Positions 50,258 to 61,047 of a stretch of DNA of 64,000 nucleotides are shown here, piece after piece. The stretch comes from Flaccisagitta enflata. Taxonomy: Eukaryota; Chaetognatha; Sagittoidea; Aphragmophora. Under the pieces are notes generated by a model. That model was not told where the DNA came from, did no database searches, and worked only from the letters and a program-made list of their open reading frames with translations. Numbering within the stretch: the stretch's first letter is position 1; the number at the start of each line of letters is the position of its first letter. The DNA is taken from positions 72,726,001 through 72,790,000 of the forward strand of contig OZ231127.1 of NCBI GenBank assembly GCA_965153355.1, in the 5' to 3' direction. The translations under genes were made by a program, and so were the position numbers.

Positions 50258-51172
50258 CTTGGGGCACTATTGTATTGGCTTCTTTTGCAACAACTGCTTA
50301 GGTGTCCTAACCGCCAATAAGTTGTTTACTAGAAAATTCTTATGTGATCAAACAAAATGATATTGTGGAATGTGGATTGCTATATCGTTCTCAGTGAATG
50401 AAGGCATTGGCTACACAGTAGGAAGTAACAATGATTTTGCAATATTCTTGGCTGAAAAGGGAGCCGTTGACTGTATAACGTTCGTGCGATCATTTCAATC
50501 TCTAGCTATCACATAAAACCTGAGAATCATCAAAGCGGGTTATGGCCTTCGTAAAATGTGCTTTCTTTTTTGGCTCAACATCATGATCCTCCCTTTTCCT
50601 CGCACTCGCCGACCGCCCCGTTTATCAGGCAGCGGACCAAAGAGGCCCCCCTCCTCTACCCATGCCAGCATTTCAAAAACTCGGGATTTGGGGATTTGTA
50701 GGCTTAGGTTAGCGGCCCTATTGTAGGAATTCGAGGGCCATTTTTATTCTTTTTGAGTTTGGAAACACGAGATCAGAGCCTGGAGCTAAACGGTGGAACT
50801 CAGTTCTAAAGGTCTTAAAAGGACTTAAAGATTGAATAAAGGCCCTAAAGTTGTTTTTAAAAATTGCATTGTGAGTGTGGGATGGTTTAACAAAGCTAAC
50901 TTTTTTGGGGTGGTCGATTCTGGTTCGGTAAGCTTAACAAGACAAGGACACCGCGACGTTGTTAAATTGATACATCGTTTCAACCGGCACACAAAATGGC
51001 AAAAATGGCAAAAAGGCAAATTGACTTCGATCGATATCTCTGGTGAGTTAACTTCAAGTATTGTCTGAGCGCGACAATATGCGCTTAAACAGCTCGCGCA
51101 CCTTTCTACTCGTGCGAAGTGAGGAGTAACTTGCGTAACATGATTGGCATTTTGTACCTGCGATCGGTAGAG
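50258..51172. other. Unique spacer, no gene recognised
   Basis: A 78-codon frame at 50832-51068 has no recognised motif. Confidence 0.4.
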
Positions 51173-51307
<135 letters not shown>

Positions 51308-51450
51308 CAGACAGAGGGAGCCGACACAAATAACTCAAGGATTTGAGTGACATTTTACGAGGAAGTGAGAGAGGCCTCAACAGATATTCATTTTCCCCCT
51401 CGCCCGACCTCGAACACGACTGCGCAACCAGGCGCATCACCAGTTGATGG

Positions 51451-51464
51451 TACACACACACACA

Positions 51465-51515
<51 letters not shown>
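51451..51515. repeat. (CA)n microsatellite
   Basis: CA run with one GA interruption. Confidence 0.97.
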
Positions 51516-51518
<3 letters not shown>

Positions 51519-51667
51519 TACACAGGAAAACAAACACAGGCAAACAGGAGAACAGACAGGCAAACAAATAAACAGAAACGCGGCAATCCAAACATACAGA
51601 GGCTAAGAGAAACAGAGACAGAATGAGTGATAGTCAGAGGGGGAGAGCGGGGGGTACTTGTAGTAAG

Positions 51668-51725
51668 TGTTGTGAGACTTAACCCCCCATTTCAGAGTGG
51701 TGAGAGTTAATCCCCCATTTCATGT
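51668..51725 (+). repeat. Direct duplication of about 28 bp
   Basis: TAACCCCCCATTTCA and TAATCCCCCATTTCA, each preceded by a GTGAGA word. Confidence 0.8.
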
Positions 51726-51885
51726 TTCAGGAACATCCTGATTTTATGTTCTTTTGGAAATAGATATACTTTCCCCGGAAACTTAACAGTCACTGGCCAT
51801 TTTACATTTCTTGCTTTTCTCTGATTTTGTTTCCGCTTTCTTTTCCAATTTCTCACTTCTATTTTCTCCTTTTTTGGGCAGCGGT

Positions 51886-52341
51886 CCCGAAGGGGCCGAT
51901 GACCTATGCTTTCACATATGCAGAATTTTCTCCTTCTCCTTCTTCTCTTCCTTCGTACCCCCCCCCCTACATCTAGGCTAATATCCCACTATGCCTTGAA
52001 ACCCTTATTCCAGCCTCAAGGCCTAAATCCTAGCCTGAACAACCAAATTTCAGCTCCAAGGCCCATATCCAAGCTTGGTGGCCCAAATCTTAGCCTGGAG
52101 GCTCAAATCCCAGCCTCAAAGCTCAAATCCCAGCCTCGAGGCCCATATCCCAGGCCTCAAGAGCCATGTCCCAAGCCTCCAGGCTCAAATCCCTGGCTCG
52201 AGGCCCAAATCAAAGCCCTGTCAAATCCCAGACTTAAAGACCAAATCCCAGCCGCTGCTCCTCTAACCACCACACACCCACATACACTCACACAGGGGCA
52301 ACGGGTACCGCTGACCATCTAACGCTTTTGCGACTATTTCT
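51886..52341 (-). mobile_element. Family H element, copy 5 (reverse)
   Basis: Read on the minus strand it starts AATAGTCGCAAAAGCGTTA, then ATGGTCAGCGGTACCCG, has a core of 19-24 bp units (on the + strand AGGCCCAAATCCCAGCCTC), and ends CATCGGCCCCTTCGGGACCG, CTGCCC. One arm is partly deleted (about 52247-52262). Its flank and CCTATG words place it with copy 2. Confidence 0.85.
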
Positions 52342-52615
52342 GTTTTCTTCTGTTTTTTTTTCTTTTTGTTTTTTTTTTTGCTCATTCTTCCTCATCCGCT
52401 TATTTTTCTTAGCCTTCTTCCCTTTCTCCCTCCTGTTATTTCATATACTCCTTTTTATCAGCCTTGTCAAGTATTTTGCTTTCTATTTCAGGGAATAAAT
52501 CCCACTTTCACTATTCACTTTAAATGACGCCTTTTCTGACCTCAGCGTCATTTCAAAAAAGCATTTTTATTTGAAAGTGCGGTCGGGTCAACACACGAGA
52601 ACCATAATGCACACA
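52342..52615. other. Pyrimidine-rich spacer
   Basis: T-rich; no feature. Confidence 0.4.
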
Positions 52616-53045
52616 ACGCAGCCGTCACTCGCGGACGTCCCCACCACACTTGCAACCATCACCATTCCACTTGCAACCATCACCATCCCACTTGCCACTG
52701 CCATCATCCCACTTACAATCATAATCACCACATTCGCGGACGTCACCATCCCACTTGCAACTCTCATCATCCCACTTGCAACTGCCATCATCCCAATTGC
52801 AACCATAATCACCACACTAGCAGACGTCACCATCACACTTTTACCTGTCACCATCCCACGTGCAACCATCACCATCCCATTTGCGTCTGTCATCGTCCCA
52901 ATTGCAACCATCATCACCAAACTCGCAGACGTCACCATCACACTTTTACCTGTCACCATCCCACATACAGCAATCACCAACCCACTTGCAATCATCATCA
53001 TCCCACTTCCAACTATCATCACTATCCCGCAACCATCACCATAAT
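52616..53045 (+). repeat. 21-bp minisatellite, about 20 copies
   Basis: Unit CTTGCAACCATCACCATCCCA with variants. Higher-order blocks with GCAGACGTCACCATCAC recur at spacings of 84 and 105 bp. Both strands carry long open frames only because of the period. Confidence 0.93.
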
Positions 53046-54067
53046 ACACGTTGGTTGCATTCATGGTAATCCTAAAAATGTTGTAATTGTTTCTGATATT
53101 TTCCACACAGAATGTCCATCCTATTTTTTTGAATCTAGCATTGAAGACATTGCCACAAGAGCCCAAAACGTTTTTTCCTGCTGGCAACCTAAAGACGCGT
53201 GTACATTTATGACCCTTCCGAAATCGACCCATCACCCCTACCCGAAACTAAAACCCATCCCTATTCGGTCATTCTTACAGCCCGTGCGATTAGTTTCTAC
53301 ACTCTGCATTTGTTAGCCACCCTCAAATCTACGCCTATCCCTTTACTTGGATGATTCATTATCACTCCCCATCTTTCATTCTCTACCCTGCCACCTCCCC
53401 CCATCACATCCGGTAAAGCTAGGATTCTCCGTTTTTCGGCACCCTCAAACCCACACCCTTCCCCTACCCCAATAGTCCGGGGCAACTCGTTGTTACCCTT
53501 CTTTTTTTCTTCATCTTACTCGGGAGTTCATCAATAGAATCTAAAAAACAGATGCGAATTGTGCACTCCTGTTGGAATCGACTTCGAAAACGACAAAACC
53601 AATTACCCTAATTGTTCTCATTTTTCTTCTTTCTCTCCTCCACCCCCCCCCCCCCCCACGCACGTGATGCTCAGCAATTTCAGAAGTTTTTAATCTGGCT
53701 CCTTTCTCCTTGCACCATCCTTTCCTGTGTTTCTTCTCCCTTTTTCCATGTTTTGCATCATGCCTGTCTGTCTGTCTTTCTTTTTTCTTTTCTCGATTTA
53801 AAAGCCGCGAGTGTATGATTGGTTCGGTTCGTCCGTGGCTAAGAAAGATCCGTATGTTTGTCCGTCTCAATGCGTGTCATTTTAAGTGTCTGCCTGCCCG
53901 TCTGTCTGTGTGAATGTTTTATCTTTTGTAGTACTTTTCCGTCCTCTCTTTCAGATGCCTTTTTGTTCTTGTTCTCATCATTATTTCCATTTCTTGTTGT
54001 TACTTTTCCTCCCTGAAACACGCCATTCTTACTACTATCGTCTTTACGAACGATAAGCAACAAGAAA
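53046..54067. other. Unique spacer, no gene recognised
   Basis: Contains a C run (53645-53657), pyrimidine-rich patches and short CTGT runs. No convincing exon. Confidence 0.4.
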
Positions 54068-54257
54068 AACAAGGCCGTATACACGAGCCGAAGTCGCGTG
54101 CGGGTGGGCAGGGGCAGTGATGAAATTGACCAACTAGACAGTTTGGCAGGAGCAGTAACCCCCAAACCGCCCGTAAACGCCGAAAAAAGCAAAGCGTTAC
54201 GGACCGACCAACAGACGGACAGAGCGGGTTGTAGAGTCGCGTGCACGCGACTAAAAA
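54068..54257 (+). mobile_element. Family S element with intact hairpin
   Basis: AACAAGGCCGTATACACG, AAGTCGCGTGCGGGTGGGCA, a GACGGACAGAGCGGG segment, and 3' AGTCGCGTGCACGCGACT then AAAAA. One of the best preserved copies. Confidence 0.9.
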
Positions 54258-54332
54258 TTGAATGAAATAAGATGAAAGGAGAAACAAGCCCAACAGGCCA
54301 ACAGTCGCGTGCTAAGTTACAACACAATTACT

Positions 54333-54373
54333 TAACTTCATACTACACAACTTCATACTACATAACTTCACAC
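54333..54373 (+). repeat. 15-bp minisatellite (ACTTCATACTACATA), left part
   Basis: Three copies of ACTTCATACTACACA-like units. The array continues at 54940-54997 on the other side of the foldback element. Confidence 0.85.
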
Positions 54374-54375
54374 TA

Positions 54376-54937
54376 TACACCGTCTTTAGATCGGACTGTG
54401 AAACGCAAAACCTTTACAGATCCTAAACCGCTTGGAAAAAAGTCATGAAATTTTCAGTGAATATTGGTAACATGTGACGGTTTTTGTCTGTCAAAACTCA
54501 GATCATAGTATAAAAAAGGTGAGGGAGAAAATAATACTGAAAGAAAACCCATTTTTTAATCAAGATCAATTTTTCCCCATTTCTTTAGGTAGGAGTTGTC
54601 TTTGTCTGAATGAAATTGCTTTGCATTTCAACAAAAACTCTAGAATTTTTTTTTGATGACAGATGTTAACTTATGTATTATCTATTTGCTGCATATTCTG
54701 AGAAAAAAAAACAGCACTTTTAAAAAAAAACAGGTAAAAAAAGCAATTTTGCTTAAAAAATGGATGTTCTTTCAATATCTTATTTTCCCCTCACCTTTTC
54801 CATACTATGATCTGAGCTTTGACATACAAAAACCGTCATATATTACCAATATTCACTGAAAATTTCATGACTTTTTTCCTAGTGGTTTAGGAGCTATAAA
54901 GGTTTTGCATTTCACAGTCCGATCCGAAGACGGTGTA
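54376..54937. mobile_element. Foldback MITE inserted in a 15-bp minisatellite
   Basis: The left arm TACACCGTCTTTAGATCGGA (54376) is inverted at the right end TCCGATCCGAAGACGGTGTA (54937). The inverted halves run about 185 bp (54376-54563 and 54752-54937), with CTCAGATCATAGTAT and ATACTATGATCTGAG facing. TA flanks both sides, consistent with a Tc1/mariner-type MITE. No coding capacity. Confidence 0.88.
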
Positions 54938-54939
54938 TA

Positions 54940-54997
54940 ACTACATACTGCATCTTCATACTACATAACTTCATACTACAACTTCATATTATATAAC
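54940..54997 (+). repeat. 15-bp minisatellite, right part
   Basis: Continuation of the ACTTCATACTACATA units interrupted by the foldback. Confidence 0.85.
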
Positions 54998-55049
54998 GTC
55001 TGTCCCAAAAAATGTTACATTCTGAACCAATAACGAGTGTCCAATAAAA

Positions 55050-55480
55050 AGTTGACAAAATACCCAAAATACCCAAAAGTACCCAATGATACCCAAAAAT
55101 ACCCAAAAACACCTAAAGATACCCATAGATACTCAAAAATACTCAAAAATACCCAAAAGTACCCAAAAGTATGTGAAAGTACCCTAAAATTCCTTAAGTA
55201 CCAAAAATAACTTAAAAATAACCAAAAATACCAAAGAATACCCAAAAGTACCCAAAAACACCCAAAAATACCCAAAAGTACCCAAAAACACCCAAAAATA
55301 ACAAAAAGTACCCAAAAATACTCAAAAATACCTGAAAAAACCCAAAAGTATCTGAAAGTACCCTACAATACCTTAAGTACCTAAAATTACTTAAGTACCC
55401 TACAGTACCCTGAAGTACCCTAAAGTACCCTGAAATACCCTACAGTACCTTAAAATACCTTAAAAAACCTTAAAAAGTCA
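55050..55480 (+). repeat. 10-bp minisatellite (ACCCAAAAAT), about 40 copies
   Basis: ACCCAAAAAT, ACCCAAAAGT and later ACCCTAAAGT or ACCTTAAAGT. Units drift gradually from left to right. It directly abuts the 3' half of a family S element. Confidence 0.95.
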
Positions 55481-55493
55481 TAATTTCAAAAAC

Positions 55494-55578
55494 GTGACGG
55501 ACGGACGGACCTACCGACCGACCTACCGACCGACACGGCAAGGTGTAGACTGTAGAGTCGCGTGCATGCAACTAAAAA
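55494..55578 (+). mobile_element. Family S 3' half attached to the 10-bp minisatellite
   Basis: GACGGACGGACGGACCTACC, CGACACGGCAAGGTGTAGA, then AGTCGCGTGCATGCAACT and AAAAA. No 5' family S sequence precedes it, so the tandem array occupies the interior or replaces the 5' half. Confidence 0.85.
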
Positions 55579-56414
55579 TGGGGGAAAAAAACTACAAATC
55601 GAAAAGGAATGAAGAAGAAGCAATTTCTGTTAAGCGTTTAGCCTTTTCCCAAAGGGAAAAAAAAGCACGAGATAAGATATACCACGCGGTGTGTATGTTC
55701 TTGATCGGCCGACATTGAGATGCATTCCTGAACTGGGGTGTTGTTCTTCCTAGCTTCTTGATACAGCACAGTATCGCTATAGCGCATCCGCTAATAAGGC
55801 ATACCCGCCTACAACGTATAAAAGACGCTATCCCTTAAGAGATTTTGTAGTTGTTTTTACAATGGAATTAAGGCAGCTTCACTATAGCTATGAGGCAAAG
55901 TCCAGTCCCTTTACATTCGCTCTCGTGAAGCTTATCTGTAATTCCACTTTCTTTTCCAGTCTATGTCTCTGTCTATGCCCAGATATGATGTCTACTTCAC
56001 CGCCGTTGTGCTGGCGCTGTCAGTCTGTCTCTTTCTTTGCTCTTCTCAACTACCTGTTTCGTTTTTGTTATCTTTTTTTACTTTCTAAAAATTATCTTTC
56101 GCCTACTCGTGTATCTTATAGTGCTCATATTTCTGTCTGTATGCCCATGCATTATTTCCATTATGTTCTCCTACCATAGTTATGCCAAATGAATGAGAGA
56201 AAAAAATGAGCGGATTTAGCGAATAAATACGGTTATGACCGAGACGCTCCCTAAATTACGCCAGTAAGAATGTGTTTGGGGTGAGGTACGGTTGTGGTGA
56301 GAAGTTCACGCTTTACGAGACATGAATTCATCAAACCTTGTGCTCGGGCACCCAATTGAAATGGTTTAGAAAATTTAATTTGAACCATGTGGAAACTTGA
56401 TTTCAAACAAATGA
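55579..56414. other. Unique spacer, no gene recognised
   Basis: No motif or repeat. Confidence 0.4.
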
Positions 56415-56641
56415 CGCGGGGTTAAAATATCGTTGCGGACGGTTGGGCAGGGGTGAACAACCCCCATTCACACCCCAGACCTTCAACACAAACATATAAA
56501 AGTATATGAAATTTTTGTTAGTTCCCATTTGTCGACTCCGGCTGATGAACCAACAGACGGACCAACGGACAGACCAACGCACGGACCAACACACGGACGG
56601 GAAAAGGCCTCTTACGGAGTTGCATGTCCGCAACTAAAAAA
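56415..56641 (+). mobile_element. Diverged family S element with covarying ends
   Basis: 5' GTTGCGGACGGTTGGGCAGG, an ACGGACCAAC tract, and 3' AGTTGCATGTCCGCAACT then AAAAAA. The 5' GTTGCGGAC and 3' GTCCGCAAC are perfect inverted repeats, and the hairpin stem is AGTTGC/GCAACT in place of AGTCGC/GCGACT. Confidence 0.72.
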
Positions 56642-57040
56642 GTCATGCTTTTCCCCTCAAACCCTCAAGATGTTAGGGAACGCGCATTTTAGCTACTGCC
56701 CCCCTCCGCCCCCCTCGTCCGCGTCCGTATTGCAACCCCGGAAAAATTGTTTCTTCTAGTTTGGCCAAACAGGCTGAACGAATTGAGCGTGAACATGGCC
56801 AAAAAGAGCATCTGTTTCAGAAACTAAAAGTAAATCAGTACAAAACGTTGTTTTTGACATTGATATATTTTTCGGGAGTGTTATAGAGATCAGCCGGAGA
56901 TGCCAGAGAGAGAGAGAGAGAGAGAGAGAGCATAACAGCAGATTTTTTTTGTCCAACCGGTCGCGCGTTAGGGGAGAGCTTTTTTCCTTCATGCCTCTTC
57001 AAGTTCTTCAACCATTTTTTCAACAATTTTGTTTTCCATT
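56642..57040. other. Unique spacer with a short (GA)n
   Basis: GA run at 56905-56930; otherwise nothing recognised. Confidence 0.45.
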
Positions 57041-57485
57041 GCTCACTTTTATGTTTTCCATGTCTTCTGTGCCTTTTGTGTCTTCTGTGTTTTCTGTGTT
57101 TTCCATGTCTTCTATGTCTTCTGTGTCTTCTATGTCTTCTGTGTCTTCTGTGTCTTCTGTGTCTTCTGTGTTTTACATGTCTTCTATGTCTTCTGTGTCT
57201 TCTGTGTCTTCTGTGTCTTCTGAGTCTTTTGTGTCTTCTGTGTCTTTTGTGTGTTGTTCATGTCTTCTATGTCGTCTGTGTTTTCTTTGTCCTCTGCGTT
57301 TTCTTTGTCTTGTGTGTCTTCTATGTCTTCTGTGTCTTTTGTATTTTCCATTTCTCTATGTCTTCTGTGTTTTCTTTGTCTTCTGTGTCCTCTGTGTCTT
57401 CTGTGTCTTCTGGGCCTCCTGTCTTTTGTGTTTTCCATGTCTTCTAAGTCTTCTGAGTCTTCTGTGTCTCGTGTATCTTCTTTGT
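57041..57485 (+). repeat. 9-bp minisatellite (TCTTCTGTG), about 45 copies
   Basis: TCTTCTGTG with variants TTTTCTGTG, TCTTCTATG and TTTTCCATG. All frames are long and open because of the period (Ser-Ser-Val type repeats). Confidence 0.95.
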
Positions 57486-57745
57486 CCGCCATGACTGGTA
57501 TTCTCTGTGCTTGACTACTCATGTTTAATCTCTTTTTCTATGTCCACTATGTCCAATGTGTCCACTTTATCTCCTATATCATTCCTGTTTGTGTTTGAAA
57601 CTTTCATGGACCAAAAAATATTTCATTTGTTTTCCATGCCTCCATTTTTTATAAATCACCCCTGTTTGTGTCTTTTGTCTCTTTTTGCATGCCATCTATG
57701 TCTCTGCCTTATTAAACTAAAACACGATAGGAAATCACGTGGTTT

Positions 57746-58257
<512 letters not shown>

Positions 58258-58310
<53 letters not shown>
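58258..58310. repeat. (GA)n microsatellite
   Basis: GA run followed by ACACA/GATACACA words to 58370. Confidence 0.97.
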
Positions 58311-58313
<3 letters not shown>

Positions 58314-58370
58314 AAAAGACAAGGTCACAAACACACAAATACACACAGATAGATACACATAGATACACAT

Positions 58371-58777
58371 TCAGCCAGGCAGACAGATCAAACAGCAAGT
58401 CAAAACGCGGGCACACACAAAAACAGACAAATCAAAGGGCAGACATTCTGAAAGACCCGAAGCGGAGAGAACTATTAAAGACAGTCTGAGATAAGCTTGA
58501 ATACGACTTAGACATTTGCTCAATTAAGTAATTTATTTTCATTTTGGATTCGGATTTCAACTTTTTAATTGAATTAACACGAATTATATTTTTATTTTTT
58601 GGGCAAGTCTTCTTTTTCTTTAAATTATATAAACACGAGTTATATCTCTAGTTTTTGAGTAAGCCTTCCTTTCTGAGGTCGTATCGATGAAAAAAACAAA
58701 CTGAATGAAATACCTGTTGTGTGCAATGTCAAAGCAATGAACCAACAGATGGAGAAGACCATTCAAAAACATAAAAA
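58371..58777. other. Unique AT-rich spacer
   Basis: Nothing noted. Confidence 0.4.
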
Positions 58778-58778
58778 A

Positions 58779-58875
<97 letters not shown>

Positions 58876-58877
58876 AG

Positions 58878-58936
<59 letters not shown>

Positions 58937-58956
58937 GAGAAAGAAAGAAAGAAAGC
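58778..58956. repeat. (GAAA)n tetranucleotide array
   Basis: About 43 GAAA units with two interruptions. Confidence 0.98.
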
Positions 58957-58992
58957 AAATCAGAATTAAAAATAACATCACGGTTTCAGTCA

Positions 58993-59090
58993 TGGACAAG
59001 CGACTCTATAAGCCACTTTTAAGTCGATCGACTGGTCCGTCAGTCTGTCGGTCCATCGACCTGTCCGTTGGTCCGTCCCACTGTGGGCTG
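58993..59090 (-). mobile_element. Family S 3' fragment, reverse
   Basis: AAGCGACTCTATAAGCCACT then a CGGTCCATCGACCTGTCCG tract. On the minus strand this is the end of family S with a degraded hairpin. Confidence 0.6.
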
Positions 59091-60483
59091 CATTGTGCGC
59101 TAGGTGGCTCATTGGGGATTAACATTACATCTTTTCCATTACATTGTTCCTTTTGAAATATACAGAGTGAAAAACATTTTTCTGCATATTTTCAGATGTT
59201 ATGAAACTATTTCTATCTAATATTGACTTATTTCTTTTGGATTAAGAGCTTTATGAGCTTAGAGTACAAAAGAAGAGAAATTTGAGAAAATAAAGTGAAA
59301 AATAATGCTAAACTCTCTTACATTTAGTATCTAAATTGTCTAATGTTTTGACCAAATCAATTAAATTTTTTTCTTTGTCCAATAAGATTCCTTAATAAGG
59401 TGCTAAAAAAAAATCATTTTTTTGCTCATTTAGCTCATTTTGCTCATTTTTCTTCCAATCAAATACAGATTTTTACTTTTATCCACATTATTACTTGTCC
59501 ATTTCATGCCAAAAAAATCGCAATTTGGACGTCGAAGGCCCGCTTGAGCCATAGCATTCTGGATTGAGGACCCCTTGAACTACATTTTGGCATAGGTGGC
59601 TCATTGTGCGTCCTTGTGCGATTTTTTATATTTATAGGGTAATAAAAGCATGCAAATTAGGTCAAATATGTAGTAATAGTAGACTAATTTAATAGTGCTA
59701 AAAATGTAAAAAACAATGATTTTTTAAATACTTCCAGACACTTAAACATTAATGAAGGAATCCAATCCAATACTGAAGATATCATGAACTTTTAGTAATC
59801 TTAACAGATATTCCAAAAAATTCATTGATTTTTCTTGAAATTTATCATTTTTTGTAGTACTGTCCATTTAGGTCGCCTTTTTTGACTCTAAATTGCCATA
59901 AAACCTGTCATATGGACCGGTAATGTATGTTCAAATCCTACCATGACCATTCTACTTAGTTTGAGCCGTATAGCAGAGATGAAAATTTTCACCCGAATAC
60001 CCAAGGAGCTCGGATGTTTCAAAAAAAAAAAAGTTTCTTTGATCATCTCATCCTCATCAGGGGGCATGGGGGGACGAATTATAAGACACTTACCGTTGTC
60101 CTTTTTTTCAAATTCGACCATCTTCCGTTTTTTTAGCAAGAAAAACTACTTTCTACGCTTTTATATTCCCAGCGCGTCTTCGTCATTTCGATTTTCGCGA
60201 CCAGCGTTCATTTTTTCATGTTGTTATGAATGAAACCCAAACCAGATGTGGCAAATGAACTAATTCGGCTGAGAGAATGACCAAGGCGTAGCGATGGAAG
60301 AAAAGACTGATGCAGGATAATACGTACGTAAGTTTGGCAAAGTAGAAATGCCCTTACAGCAACATGCAAATTAAGTGAAATGAGTTAATTACTCGTAGTG
60401 TTTTGGCGCTCACGTTTTCATCGCAAGCGAAGCGAAAGTGAAGTCACTGGTTGCGAAATCACATATCTAAGAATCATAGTTAC
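59091..60483. other. 1.4-kb AT-rich unique stretch
   Basis: AGGTGGCTCATTG occurs at 59102 and 59594, the only repeat noticed. No gene recognised. Confidence 0.45.
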
Positions 60484-60960
<477 letters not shown>

Positions 60961-61047
60961 GCGATCTCTTAAGTCTGCCAATATTATTATTATTTAAAAG
61001 CTTGGTTAGTCGGGCACAATCGAATCGTAGGGAGGACTGACGTTTAA

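Noticed and set aside
52571-53235. Hydrophobic frames of 157 and 215 codons
   Set aside because: Both arise from a 21-bp minisatellite with no stop codon in the unit; the opposite-strand pairing confirms the artefact.
57029-57522. Open frames of 87-181 codons on both strands
   Set aside because: A 9-bp minisatellite keeps all frames open; no domain is visible.
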